Assembly (NCBI RefSeq): GCF_003353055.1 | Contig: NZ_QKWJ01000009.1 | Coordinates: 1 to 64,000, forward strand | Direction: 5' to 3' | DNA: 64,000 nucleotides | Source: Cupriavidus lacunae | GTDB lineage: Bacteria > Pseudomonadota > Gammaproteobacteria > Burkholderiales > Burkholderiaceae | In this document: piece after piece, positions 9,441 through 18,554 of the stretch | Position numbering within the stretch: position 1 is the first letter of the stretch | How the letters are laid out: each line of letters opens with the position of its first letter | Notes under the pieces: model-generated | What the model saw: the letters and a program-made list of their open reading frames with translations, nothing else | Database searches by the model: none | Told to the model about the DNA's origin: nothing | Made by a program: the position numbers and the translations under genes

Positions 9441-10472
9441 ATGCGCAATCCCCTCTCGTCCACGGCCAACGCAGCCCATGGCGCCACCACACCGGCCTCC
9501 GCGCCGCTGGCGCGCGCCACCGGGCGTGCCACCACGCAGGAACGCCTGCGCGCACTCGGCATGCTGCCGGTGCTGGTGCTGCTCTGCTTCGGTTTCACGC
9601 TGCTGACCGAGAACTTCGCCAGCCTGCAGAACCTGTCGATCATCGCCCAGCAGGCCTCGATCAACCTGGTGCTGGCCGCGGGCATGACCTTTGTGATCCT
9701 GACCGGCGGCATCGACCTGTCGGTGGGATCGATCCTGTCGATCTCGGCAGTGGTGGCGATGCTGGTTTCGCTGATGCCGCAGCTGGCCGCGCTGAGCGTG
9801 CCGGCGGCGCTGCTGTGCGGGCTGCTGTTCGGCCTGGTCAACGGCGCGCTGATCGCCTTCATGAAGCTGCCGCCGTTTATCGTCACGCTGGGCAGCCTGA
9901 CCGCGGTGCGCGGGCTGGCGCGGCTGGTCGGCAACGACAGCACGGTCTACAACCCGGACATCTCGTTCGCCTTCATTGGCAACGGCGACCTGCTGGGCGT
10001 TCCCTGGCTGGTGGTCATCGCCGTTGCGGTGATCGCGGTGTCGTGGCTGGTGCTGCGCCGCACGGTGCTGGGGTTGCAGATCTACGCGGTGGGCGGCAAT
10101 GCCGAGGCCGCGCGCCTGTCGGGCATCAAGGTCTGGGTGGTGCTGCTGTTCGTCTATGCGGTGTCGGGGCTGCTGTCGGGGCTGGGGGGCGTGATGTCGG
10201 CGTCGCGGCTGTATGCGGCCAACGGGCTGCAGCTGGGCCAGTCCTATGAGCTGGACGCGATCGCCGCGGTGATCCTGGGCGGTACCAGCTTTGTCGGCGG
10301 GGTCGGTTCGATCGCAGGGACGCTGGTGGGCGCGCTGATCATCGCGGTGCTGTCCAACGGGCTGATCCTGCTGGGTGTGTCGGACATATGGCAATACATC
10401 ATCAAGGGCCTGGTGATCATCGGCGCGGTCGCGCTCGACCGCTATCGCCAGAAGGGCTCGGCCCGTACCTGA
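9441..10472 (+). CDS. frcC: Sugar (fructose) ABC transporter permease
   Basis: This 343-aa inner-membrane permease of the RbsC/FrcC type has about ten hydrophobic segments after a polar 40-residue N-terminus. The family landmarks GMTFVILTGGIDLSVGS and the loop that contacts the ATPase (YAVGGNAEAARLSGI) are present. ATG 9441 follows AGGAGA at 9430-9435. It sits 79 bp after frcA and 25 bp before frcB and should form the channel of the FrcABC importer. Confidence 0.9.
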   Translation: MRNPLSSTANAAHGATTPASAPLARATGRATTQERLRALGMLPVLVLLCFGFTLLTENFASLQNLSIIAQQASINLVLAAGMTFVILTGGIDLSVGSILSISAVVAMLVSLMPQLAALSVPAALLCGLLFGLVNGALIAFMKLPPFIVTLGSLTAVRGLARLVGNDSTVYNPDISFAFIGNGDLLGVPWLVVIAVAVIAVSWLVLRRTVLGLQIYAVGGNAEAARLSGIKVWVVLLFVYAVSGLLSGLGGVMSASRLYAANGLQLGQSYELDAIAAVILGGTSFVGGVGSIAGTLVGALIIAVLSNGLILLGVSDIWQYIIKGLVIIGAVALDRYRQKGSART

Positions 10473-10497
10473 GATGCGGCCGCACTGGAGACAAAGC

Positions 10498-11484
10498 GTG
10501 ATCAAACCCATCCTCAAGGCCCTGGCGGCGGGCTCGCTGGCAGCGCTGTGCGCGGTGCCAGCCATGGCACAGGTGCCCGCGCAGACGGCGCCGGCTTCAG
10601 ACACGCAGGCCGCGCAACGCCCGCTCAGGAAAGTCGGCGTGACCCTGGGCTCGCTGGGCAACCCGTACTTCGTCGCGCTGGCCCGCGGCGCCGAGGCCGC
10701 GGCCCGGCAGGTCAACCCGAAGGTAAAGGTGACCGTGCTGTCGGCCGACTATGACCTGAACAAGCAGTTCATGCATATCGACAGTTTTATCGTGGCCGGC
10801 GTCGACCTGATCCTGATCAATGCCGCCGACGCCCGCGCCATCGAGCCTGCGGTACGCAAGGCGCGCAAGGCCGGCATCGTGGTGGTGGCGGTCGATGTGG
10901 CCGCGGCCGGCGCCGATGCCACCGTGCAGACCGACAACATCCAGGCCGGCGAGCTTGCCTGCGGCTTTATCGCCGACCGGCTCAAGGGCCGCGGCAATGT
11001 CATCATCCAGAACGGCCCGCCGGTGTCGGCGGTGCTGGACCGGGTCAAGGGCTGCAAGACGGTGCTGGCGCGCCACCCCGATATCCGCATCCTGTCCGAC
11101 GACCAGGATGCCAAGGGCTCGCGCGAAGGCGGGCTGAACGTGATGCAGCTATACCTGACACGCTTTCCCAAGGTGGATGCGGTCTTCACCATCAACGACC
11201 CGCAGGCCGTTGGCGCGGACCTGGCCGCGCGCCAGCTCAACCGCCGCGGCATCCTGATCGCCTCGGTCGACGGCGCGCCTGACATCGAGGCGGCGCTCAA
11301 GGCCGACACGCTCGTACAGGCCTCGGCCAGCCAGGACCCGTGGGCCATTGCGCGCACCGCGGTGCAACTGGGCGTTGGCATGATGAATGGCCAGCGCCCG
11401 CCCAACCCGACCGTGCTGCTGCCGTCCACCCTGGTGACGCGCGCCAATGTCGGCCAGTACAAAGGCTGGGCCTCGCCGCGCTGA
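10498..11484 (+). CDS. frcB: Fructose-type periplasmic sugar-binding protein
   Basis: This is a type I periplasmic binding protein (RbsB/FrcB family) of 328 aa that captures the sugar and delivers it to FrcC. A signal peptide ending AVPAMAQ is followed by the first lobe (VGVTLGSLGNPYFVALARGAE) and typical hinge motifs. GTG 10498 is preferred because GGAGAC lies six bases upstream and the signal peptide then starts cleanly; ATG 10474 would place eight extra residues in front. It ends 44 bp before zwf in the same unit. Confidence 0.9.
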   Translation: MIKPILKALAAGSLAALCAVPAMAQVPAQTAPASDTQAAQRPLRKVGVTLGSLGNPYFVALARGAEAAARQVNPKVKVTVLSADYDLNKQFMHIDSFIVAGVDLILINAADARAIEPAVRKARKAGIVVVAVDVAAAGADATVQTDNIQAGELACGFIADRLKGRGNVIIQNGPPVSAVLDRVKGCKTVLARHPDIRILSDDQDAKGSREGGLNVMQLYLTRFPKVDAVFTINDPQAVGADLAARQLNRRGILIASVDGAPDIEAALKADTLVQASASQDPWAIARTAVQLGVGMMNGQRPPNPTVLLPSTLVTRANVGQYKGWASPR

Positions 11485-11528
11485 GCGGCATGGCCGGTCC
11501 CTCCACCCTTTCTTCTATTTGCTGATCC

Positions 11529-13025
11529 ATGATGGCTAGCCACCCTGCCGGCGCTCCGGCGCCTGAACCTGCCCCGGAGTTCGATTTCGTATTGTTCGGC
11601 GCCACCGGCGACCTGGCCCGGCGCAAGCTGCTGCCGGCGCTGTTCGACGCCCATGCCGCCGGCTCGCTGCATCCGCGCGGGCGCATCCTGGCGCTTGGCA
11701 GCCAGCCGCTGTCGCACGACGCCTACCTGGCCATGCTCAACGATGAAGTGCTGCCGGCACTGGCGGGCAATGCCGCGGCGGCCGCGTGGCAGGGTTTTCT
11801 CGACCGCATCCTGTACCTGCAGGTCGATGCCAACGCCGATGCCGGCTTCGATGCGCTGGCCGAACTGGTCAATGCGCGCGCGGCACCGGTGGTGGTGTTC
11901 TACCTGGCCACGGCCCCGCACCTGTTCGTCACCATCTGCGAGCAACTGGCGCGCGTGGGCCTGACCGGCCAGCGCAGCCGCATCGTGCTGGAAAAGCCGT
12001 TGGGACACGACCTGGCCTCGTCCGAAGCCATCAACGCGGAAGTGGCACGGCACTTTGCGGAGGACCAGATCTACCGGATCGACCACTACCTGGGCAAGGA
12101 GTCGGTGCAGAACCTGATGGCGGTGCGCTTTGGCAACGTGCTGTTCGAGCCGCTGTGGCGGCGCGAATGGGTGCGGCAGGTGCAGATCACCATTGCCGAA
12201 GAGCTGGGCGTGGAGCGCCGCGGCAACTTCTACGACGGCATCGGCGCGCTGCGCGACATGGTGCAGAACCACCTGCTGCAACTGCTGTGCATGGTCGCGA
12301 TGGAGCCGCCCACCAGCCTGTCGGAAGACGCCATCCGCGATGAAAAGCTCAAGATCCTGAAGGCGCTGCGCCCGATCCGGCCCGAGGACGTGGCCGAGAA
12401 AGTGGTACGCGGCCAGTACACCCGTGGCGCCGCGGGCGGCGACCCGGTGCCCGGCTATGCCAGCGAGCCTGGCATAGCGCCCGACAGCCGCACCGAGACC
12501 TTCGTCGCCATCCGCGCCGAGATCGCCAACTGGCGCTGGGCCGGGGTGCCGTTCTACCTGCGCACCGGCAAGCGCATGCAGTCGCGCGTGGCGGAGATCG
12601 TGATCCATTTCCACGACGTGCCCTACCCGCTGTTCCCGCATCCGCTGGGGGTCATGTCCGGTAACCGGCTGGTGATCACGCTGCAGCCCGAGGAGAGCAT
12701 CCGGTTGTATTTCCTGACCAAGCAGCCGGGCGACACGCAGGCGCTGATTCCCGCGTCGCTGGACCTGCAGCTGACCCATGCCGCGCCGCGCGTGCGGCGC
12801 GTGGGCGCGTACGAGCGCCTGTTGCTCGACGTGATCCGCGGCCGGCTCGGCCTGTTCGTGCGGCGCGACGAGCAGGTGCAGGCGTGGCGCTGGGTCGCGC
12901 CCATCCTGAAGACGTGGGAGAACTCCCCCACGCCGCCCAAGCCCTACACCGCCGGCTCCTGGGGCCCGGCGGCCTCCAGTGCCCTGTTGTCGCGCGACGG
13001 CATGGCCTGGCATGAAGAGATGTAG
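11529..13025 (+). CDS. zwf: Glucose-6-phosphate 1-dehydrogenase
   Basis: The enzyme oxidises glucose 6-phosphate to 6-phosphogluconolactone with NAD(P)+, feeding the Entner-Doudoroff route. It has 498 aa, the family length. The dinucleotide fold GATGDLARRKLLPAL opens the N-terminal domain and the active-site signature RIDHYLGKE is intact near residue 180. Start is ATG 11529 or the next codon ATG 11532; neither has a strong ribosome site. Together with pgi and the kinase it converts imported fructose into Entner-Doudoroff substrate. Cupriavidus has more than one zwf, so this is an operon-specific isoform. Confidence 0.93.
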   Translation: MMASHPAGAPAPEPAPEFDFVLFGATGDLARRKLLPALFDAHAAGSLHPRGRILALGSQPLSHDAYLAMLNDEVLPALAGNAAAAAWQGFLDRILYLQVDANADAGFDALAELVNARAAPVVVFYLATAPHLFVTICEQLARVGLTGQRSRIVLEKPLGHDLASSEAINAEVARHFAEDQIYRIDHYLGKESVQNLMAVRFGNVLFEPLWRREWVRQVQITIAEELGVERRGNFYDGIGALRDMVQNHLLQLLCMVAMEPPTSLSEDAIRDEKLKILKALRPIRPEDVAEKVVRGQYTRGAAGGDPVPGYASEPGIAPDSRTETFVAIRAEIANWRWAGVPFYLRTGKRMQSRVAEIVIHFHDVPYPLFPHPLGVMSGNRLVITLQPEESIRLYFLTKQPGDTQALIPASLDLQLTHAAPRVRRVGAYERLLLDVIRGRLGLFVRRDEQVQAWRWVAPILKTWENSPTPPKPYTAGSWGPAASSALLSRDGMAWHEEM

Positions 13026-13070
13026 TCCACGTATTGACTTGTATTGCCCAAGTATTGCGGAGCACCCGAG

Positions 13071-14717
13071 ATGACCACTTCCCTACCCGCCTGGCAAGCC
13101 CTGCGCGCGCATGCCGACACGCTGCGCGGCAGCCATATGCGCGACTGGTTCGACGGCCCGCGCGGCCCGCTGCGCGCCGAGCGCTTCACCGCCGAAGCCT
13201 GCGGCCTGACGCTGGATTACGCCAAGAACCGCATTACCGACGAAACGCTCGAATTGCTGTTCACCCTGGCTGATCAGGCGCGCGTGGCCGGGCGGCGCGA
13301 CGCCATGTTCGGCGGCGACCCGGTCAACACCACCGAACACCGCGCCGCGCTGCATATCGCGCTGCGCGCCTATCCGGAGGATGGCTATCGCGCGCTCGGC
13401 GTGCCCGTCGGCGCTGACGTCGCCGCGGTGCTGGCCCAGATGGAGCGCTTTGCCGGCGCGGTGCGCTGCGGCGCCTGGACCGGCTTTGATGGCCGCAAGA
13501 TCACCGACATCGTCAATATCGGCATCGGCGGCTCGGACCTGGGCCCGCGCATGGTCTGCCGCGCCCTGGCGGACGCGCAGGCCAGCGAGCAGAACACTGG
13601 CCCGCGCATGCACTTCGTGGCCAACGTCGACGGCAGCGACCTGGCGCGCACGCTGTCCGGGCTCGATGCCGCCACCACGCTGGTGATCGTCTGCTCCAAG
13701 ACCTTCACCACGCTGGAAACCATGGCCAACGCCTGCACCGCGCGCGACTGGTTCCTGCAGCAGGGCGTGACCCGTGCCGGACTGGCCCGGCATTTCGTGG
13801 CGGTGTCGACCAACCGCGACGCGGTGGCCGAGTTCGGCATCGACCCGGCCAATATGTTCCCGTTCTGGGACTGGGTCGGCGGGCGCTTCTCGCTGTGGTC
13901 GGCGGTGGGCTTGTCGATCGCCGTGGCCATCGGCTTCGAGCGCTTCCGGCAGCTGCTGGACGGCGCGCGCGCCATGGACCTGCATTTCGCCAGCGCACCG
14001 CCTGAGCGCAACCTGCCGATGATCCTGGGCCTGCTCGACGTCTGGTACCGCAGCTTCCTCGGCGCCGGCAGCCGTTGCGTGGCACCGTACTGCGAGCCGC
14101 TGGAACTGCTGCCGGCCTTCCTGCAGCAACTGGAGATGGAAAGCAACGGCAAGTCCGTGCGGCTCGACGGTGGCGCGCTCGATGCTGGCTCGGCCGCGGT
14201 GGTGTGGGGCACGACCGGCACCAATGGCCAGCACGCCTATTTCCAGATGATGCACCAGGGCTCGCAGCTGGTTCCGGTAGACTTCATCGCCACGCTGGAG
14301 CCGGTCAGCGACCTGCCCGGCCACCATACCAAGCTGCTGGCCAACTGCTTTGCCCAGGGCGAGGCGCTGCTGCGCGGACGCACCGCAACCGAGGTGCGCG
14401 CCGAAGGCGTGCGCGACGAGGCCCTGGTGCCGCACCTGGTGTTCGAGGGCAACCGGCCCAGCAACACGCTGCTGCTGCAGCGCCTGGACCCGTACCACCT
14501 GGGCGCGCTGCTGGCGCTGTCGGAGCATCGCACCTTCGTGCAGGGTGCGCTGTGGCAGATCAATTCCTTCGACCAGTGGGGCGTGGAACTCGGCAAGAAG
14601 CTGGCCGCGCCGATCCAGCGCGAACTGGAGGGCATGGCCGACGCGGGCGCGCACGATGCCTCGACCGCCGCACTGATCCGCCGCGCGCAGGCGGTGCGGG
14701 CAACGACCGCGAGCTAA
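13071..14717 (+). CDS. pgi: Glucose-6-phosphate isomerase
   Basis: This 548-aa cytoplasmic isomerase converts fructose 6-phosphate to glucose 6-phosphate, linking the kinase product to Zwf. The signature region NIGIGGSDLGPRM, the catalytic segment MESNGK, GTTGTNGQHAYFQ and the C-terminal SFDQWGVELGKK are complete. ATG 13071 is preferred over the in-frame TTG 13044, which lies in the spacer after zwf. That spacer holds three GTATTG copies (13031, 13041, 13052) of unknown meaning. Confidence 0.95.
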   Translation: MTTSLPAWQALRAHADTLRGSHMRDWFDGPRGPLRAERFTAEACGLTLDYAKNRITDETLELLFTLADQARVAGRRDAMFGGDPVNTTEHRAALHIALRAYPEDGYRALGVPVGADVAAVLAQMERFAGAVRCGAWTGFDGRKITDIVNIGIGGSDLGPRMVCRALADAQASEQNTGPRMHFVANVDGSDLARTLSGLDAATTLVIVCSKTFTTLETMANACTARDWFLQQGVTRAGLARHFVAVSTNRDAVAEFGIDPANMFPFWDWVGGRFSLWSAVGLSIAVAIGFERFRQLLDGARAMDLHFASAPPERNLPMILGLLDVWYRSFLGAGSRCVAPYCEPLELLPAFLQQLEMESNGKSVRLDGGALDAGSAAVVWGTTGTNGQHAYFQMMHQGSQLVPVDFIATLEPVSDLPGHHTKLLANCFAQGEALLRGRTATEVRAEGVRDEALVPHLVFEGNRPSNTLLLQRLDPYHLGALLALSEHRTFVQGALWQINSFDQWGVELGKKLAAPIQRELEGMADAGAHDASTAALIRRAQAVRATTAS

Positions 14718-14745
14718 CCCGCAGCAGACAACACAGGAGACACCG

Positions 14746-15717
14746 ATGTCCACGCCCCTTCCCCGCTATGTGGTGTTCGGCGAGGCCCTGACCGATATGG
14801 TCCGCCAGGCCGATGGCAGCTGGCTGGGCCTGCCCGGCGGCTCGTGCTGGAACGTGGCGCGCGTGGGCGCCCGGCTGGGCATTGCCACCGCCTTTGCGGG
14901 AGCTGTCAGCCAGGACCTGTTCGGCGATGATCTGGCGCAAGCCAGCGCCGAAGCTGGCCTGGACGGCCGCTTCCTGCAACGCGTGGCACGCTCGCCGTTC
15001 CTGGCCTTTGTCGCCTCGCGCCATCCGCCGCAGTATTTCTTTGTCGGGGACAACAGCGCGGACCTGCATTTCGAGCCGTCACGGCTGCCGCAAGGATGGC
15101 GGCAGGCCGCGCAGGTGGTCCATTTCGGCTCGATCAGCCTGGTGCGCCAGCCGCTGGCCGCACGGCTGTGCGAAGAGGCCACGCAGGCCGCGTGCGCCGG
15201 CAAGCGCATCGCCTTCGACCCCAACTTCCGCGACCTGATGCGCACGCCCGGCTACCAGGACGTGCTAGCCCATATGCTGCGCCTGGCCACCTACGTCAAG
15301 ATTTCCGACGAGGACCTGGCCGGGCTGTTCCCCGCGCTCGATACCAGCGCCGCGCTGGCACAAGTCCGTGAGATGGCGCACGATGCCACCGTGATGCTGA
15401 CGCGCGGCGCGCACGGCATGACGCTGCTCAAGGGCGATACCGCCATCGAGCAGCCGGCCATGCGGGTGGAAGTGGCCGATACCGTGGGCTGCGGCGACGC
15501 GGCCATGGGCGGCTGGATGGCCGGTGTGCTCGGCAATGCCGCCGACCTGGCCGCACAGGCGCGGCTTGCCAGCGCGGCGGCAGCAGTCGCCGCGACCCGC
15601 GCCGGCGCGTATCCGCCGCTGCGGCAGGAAGTGGATGCGCTGCTGGCCGCTACGGCAGGAGCGCCGGCGTCAGCAGGCGCAGGCCAAGCCTATAGGCCTC
15701 ACGACCCCGCCTTGTAA
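14746..15717 (+). CDS. PfkB-family fructokinase
   Basis: This 323-aa sugar kinase phosphorylates fructose with ATP. The PfkB fold is shown by the N-terminal GEALTDM, the glycine-rich LGLPGGSCWNVARVGARLG and the C-terminal anion-hole motif DTVGCGDAAMGG (usual DTxGAGD; catalytic Asp kept). AGGAGA precedes ATG 14746. It is the last gene of the fructose operon. Its 3' end overlaps the convergent Bug gene by 19 bp, leaving no room for a terminator between them. Confidence 0.88.
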   Translation: MSTPLPRYVVFGEALTDMVRQADGSWLGLPGGSCWNVARVGARLGIATAFAGAVSQDLFGDDLAQASAEAGLDGRFLQRVARSPFLAFVASRHPPQYFFVGDNSADLHFEPSRLPQGWRQAAQVVHFGSISLVRQPLAARLCEEATQAACAGKRIAFDPNFRDLMRTPGYQDVLAHMLRLATYVKISDEDLAGLFPALDTSAALAQVREMAHDATVMLTRGAHGMTLLKGDTAIEQPAMRVEVADTVGCGDAAMGGWMAGVLGNAADLAAQARLASAAAAVAATRAGAYPPLRQEVDALLAATAGAPASAGAGQAYRPHDPAL

Positions 15718-16670
15718 TTCGTATCCTTGACGATCTTCACCCACCTCGCCGCATCCTCGGCAATGGTTGCGCCGAACTGCTCCGGCGTGCCGCCCACCAC
15801 CTCATAGTCGATCGCGGCCAGGCGCTGCCTGACTTCCGGCTGCGCCAGGATGCGGTTCACTTCCTGGTTCAGCCGCGTGACGATCTCCCTGGGCGTGCCG
15901 GCCGGCGCCAGCAGGCCTGCCCGGGAATTGAAGGCCATGCCGTCAAAGCCGGCCTCGTGCATGGTCGGCACATCCGGCAGCGCGGGCGAGCGTTTGGACG
16001 CAAGCACCGCCAGCGGGCGCAGCTTGCCGGCCTTGATCATCGCCATCCCGTTGAACGGGTCGATGGTCATGTCGACCTCGCCCGCCACCACCGCCTGCAT
16101 CTGTGGCCCGGTGCCGCGGTAAGACACGCTGACCACGTCCGGCGTACCCGCCGCGGCCTTGAAGCTGGCGCCGATCAGCTCGATCATGCTGCTGCCGGCC
16201 GACAGGCTCAAAGGCCTGGTCTTGGACTTGGCCAGGGCCACGAACTCCTGTACGGTCTTGGCCGGCACCGAGGGGTGGACCACCATCACGAAGCCGATAT
16301 TGCTGATCTGCGAGATCGGCGCAAAGCTCTTCAGCGGCTCATAGCCCGCCTTGTACAGCACCGGGCTGAGCGTCTGCGCGCCGGCGGTGTTCAGCAGCAG
16401 CGTGTAGCCGTCCGGCGCCGCGCGCGCCACCATGTCCGTGCCGATGATGCCGTTGGCGCCGGGGCGGTTTTCCACCACCACCGACTGCTTGAGCGCCTCG
16501 CCCAGCTTCTGCGAGATCAGCCGCGCCACCACGTCGGTGGCCCCCCCAGGTGCGAACGGCACCACCATGCGGATGGGCTTGCTGGGATAGGTGTCGCTCC
16601 AGGCCAGGGCGGGCATGGCGCCCAGCACGGCGGCGCACAGCATCAGCCGGCGGCGCGAGTTCGGTTTCAT
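15699..16670 (-). CDS. Bug/TctC-type periplasmic substrate-binding protein
   Basis: This 323-aa protein of the tripartite tricarboxylate transporter receptor (Bug) family, greatly expanded in Burkholderiales, binds a small carboxylate or similar ligand in the periplasm. After a signal peptide (LCAAVLGAMPALAWS) come the family motifs YPSKPIRMVVPFAPGGATDVVAR and RPGANGIIGTDMVA. ATG 16670 has GGAGAC eight bases upstream; ATG 16715 is less likely. No TctA/TctB membrane genes are adjacent, common for orphan Bug proteins. It has its own promoter (16736-16782) of the same design as those of the DHOD-like and Rieske operons, so it probably serves the same pathway. Confidence 0.85.
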   Translation of the reverse strand: MKPNSRRRLMLCAAVLGAMPALAWSDTYPSKPIRMVVPFAPGGATDVVARLISQKLGEALKQSVVVENRPGANGIIGTDMVARAAPDGYTLLLNTAGAQTLSPVLYKAGYEPLKSFAPISQISNIGFVMVVHPSVPAKTVQEFVALAKSKTRPLSLSAGSSMIELIGASFKAAAGTPDVVSVSYRGTGPQMQAVVAGEVDMTIDPFNGMAMIKAGKLRPLAVLASKRSPALPDVPTMHEAGFDGMAFNSRAGLLAPAGTPREIVTRLNQEVNRILAQPEVRQRLAAIDYEVVGGTPEQFGATIAEDAARWVKIVKDTNYKAGS

Positions 16671-16735
16671 CGGGTTGTCTCCTGGACGGCGGTTGTCATA
16701 GGCCGGCGCCGGCATGGCCAGCCTGCCATGCCGAT

Positions 16736-16782
16736 ATTCATAATTATGAATTAGATTTTACGCACATAAATTACATCGTCAA
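16736..16782 (-). promoter_or_regulatory. Promoter of the Bug gene with a 16-bp palindromic operator
   Basis: On the minus strand TTGACG (16777-16782), a 16-bp spacer and TAAAAT (16755-16760) form a sigma70-type promoter. Three bases downstream lies the perfect palindrome ATTCATAATTATGAAT (16736-16751). Its left half recurs at the same position in the promoters at 19.6 kb and 38.4 kb. Confidence 0.6.
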
Positions 16783-16890
16783 CCGAGGGTATGTGCGGAC
16801 AGCCGCCGGGCCCAGGCATGGGCAGTGCTGCGCGGTAAAAAAGGGGGGCGTGCACTGGCCGGCGAGGTTTGGCCGGGGTGTGCATTGCGA

Positions 16891-17589
16891 TCAAAGCATG
16901 TAGGTGTACGTTGCCATCGGGAAGTGGACGTTGCTGCCGTGGAAGCGGGGGAACATCTCGAAATCCGCGCGCATGTCATGCCGGACAGGGGAATTCATCG
17001 CCGCGGTAATGGCTGCCGCACTGTCGAAGACCAGCTTGTTCCGTTGCATGTAGTGAACGCGCTTCCATGGCATCGCATCCACCCAGTCCACCCGCGTGAA
17101 GATCTCGATTTCGCGTACCCCTGGAAAGAAGCGCATGATTTGCGGATGGTGGGACAGGTAGTAGTTCAGCCACGCATCGAAATCGTCGGCGTATCCGGGA
17201 TAGTGAACCAGGAAGCTGCATGGCACGCTGTCGGCGGGCGTCCGGCCGACAGGATCGTCGACGGGGAACGGACGCCGGGCCATGACCTGTTGCGTGACTG
17301 TGCACCCTTGCAAGCCCGGCAGCGCAAGCCGCGCCACGGCCTGAAGGTGACCGTCCGCCGCGATTGCCGCTTCCAGCGCCGCGAGGGTGTCGAAATCCAG
17401 CTGCATCGCAAATGGCGGAGAAGGACCGTCATCCGTGTAGTAGTCCTTCGCGCTTTCGGGCGTATAGAGCCGCGCGCGACGCAGCTGTGGCGTGCCCCTG
17501 ACGATGTCGGCAACCCGCTGGAAGTCCTCGGCCCCAATACGGACAGCCAGATCCGCGCTCTCGAAGGTGACAAGATAAGAAAATTGCAC
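16891..17589 (-). CDS. EthD-like dimeric alpha/beta-barrel protein, copy A
   Basis: This 232-aa soluble protein is paralogous to the product of 22783-23475. Its second half has the motifs FLVHYPG, YYLSHHPQIMR, FTRVDW and DAMPWKRVHYMQRN, shared nearly word for word with copy B and reminiscent of EthD/stress-responsive alpha-beta barrel proteins. The first half looks like another copy of the same ferredoxin-like fold, so the chain may be a fused pseudo-dimer. GTG 17589 follows GGGAGA. It lies 26 bp behind the DHOD-like gene. A cyclase, isomerase or ring-handling role is plausible, but none is proven. Confidence 0.6.
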   Translation of the reverse strand: MQFSYLVTFESADLAVRIGAEDFQRVADIVRGTPQLRRARLYTPESAKDYYTDDGPSPPFAMQLDFDTLAALEAAIAADGHLQAVARLALPGLQGCTVTQQVMARRPFPVDDPVGRTPADSVPCSFLVHYPGYADDFDAWLNYYLSHHPQIMRFFPGVREIEIFTRVDWVDAMPWKRVHYMQRNKLVFDSAAAITAAMNSPVRHDMRADFEMFPRFHGSNVHFPMATYTYML

Positions 17590-17615
17590 GATGTGTCTCC
17601 CGAGTCCTGTGCCCG

Positions 17616-18554
17616 TCAGTGCCCTGCCCCCGCCGCAATGGCGGGCGCATCGAACAACTCCATGGCGCCGATGAGGTCACGCACCCGGGCGACACCCTTG
17701 CGCTCGCAGTACGCCACGATGCCATCGACGACGTTGAGCATCGTTTGCGGAGAGAGGAAGCTGGCCGTGCCCACCTGCACGGCTGTCGCGCCAGCGAGCA
17801 GGAACTCGATGGCGTCCTCCGCTGTCGTGATGCCGCCGCATCCGATCACCGGAATCGTCACCGCCTGCGCGCACTGATAGGCGATACGCAACATGATCGG
17901 CTTGGTGGCCGGCCCCGTCAGGCCGCCCATCAGGTTGGCAACCCGGGGACGGCGCGTCTCCACATCGATCGCCATGGCCAGGATGGCATTGCTGACGACA
18001 AGCGCGTCCGCGCCAGCGGCCTGGGCCGCCAGTGCAACTTCCACGACATTGCCCGCATTGGGTGTCATCTTGGGCCAGACTGGCAGGTCAGAGGCGGCCT
18101 TCATGGCGCGAACCACCTGAAAGGTCGCATCGGGGTCCATGCCGAAGGCCTGCCCGTCCTTCTTGAGGTTTGGACAGGACACATTGGCCTCGATCGCCGC
18201 CACCCCCGGTACGGACAGCTTGCGCGCCAGCCTGCCAAACTCTTCCACCGTGTTTGCCGAGATACTGGCGATCAGCGGCGGCTGGTATGCCCGATAGAAA
18301 GGCACCGTCTCCTTCAGATAGTAGTCCCCGCCCTTGCTCGGGATACCGATCGAGAATAACGTCGCGTCCTTGAATTCCGCCACGCGAGGCGGCGGATTGC
18401 CTTCCCGCAAGTCGTCGGTGATCGTCTTGGTCACGATGGCGCCAAGCCGGTTCAGGTCGAACACATCGGCCAGGCCTTCCGCAAAGGTGCCGGACGCCGG
18501 CATGACCGGATTCTGCAACCTGAGCGAGCCAATTTCCACACTTAGATCTACCAC
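17616..18554 (-). CDS. Dihydroorotate-dehydrogenase-like flavoprotein (class 1B type), probably catabolic
   Basis: This 312-aa FMN TIM barrel resembles PyrD class 1B: PVMPASGTF, GAIVTKTIT, ANVSCPNLK (catalytic Cys), WPKMTPN, NLMGGLTGPA and the phosphate-binding IGCGGI and VGTASF. The loop that contacts orotate through Asn in authentic enzymes (NS-I/M-G) reads FSIGIPS here, with Phe at residue 67 (numbered from GTG 18554), so the substrate is probably not dihydroorotate. GTG 18554 follows GGAGACC and overlaps the upstream PyrK-like gene by 7 bp. Beta-proteobacteria make UMP with membrane-bound class 2 PyrD, so a class 1B pair next to amidohydrolases points to catabolism of a related cyclic amide. 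Confidence 0.75.
   Translation of the reverse strand: MVDLSVEIGSLRLQNPVMPASGTFAEGLADVFDLNRLGAIVTKTITDDLREGNPPPRVAEFKDATLFSIGIPSKGGDYYLKETVPFYRAYQPPLIASISANTVEEFGRLARKLSVPGVAAIEANVSCPNLKKDGQAFGMDPDATFQVVRAMKAASDLPVWPKMTPNAGNVVEVALAAQAAGADALVVSNAILAMAIDVETRRPRVANLMGGLTGPATKPIMLRIAYQCAQAVTIPVIGCGGITTAEDAIEFLLAGATAVQVGTASFLSPQTMLNVVDGIVAYCERKGVARVRDLIGAMELFDAPAIAAGAGH

Noticed and set aside
10749-13013. A 754-codon minus-strand frame
   Set aside because: Shadow of frcB and zwf on the opposite strand; no ribosome site or family motif.
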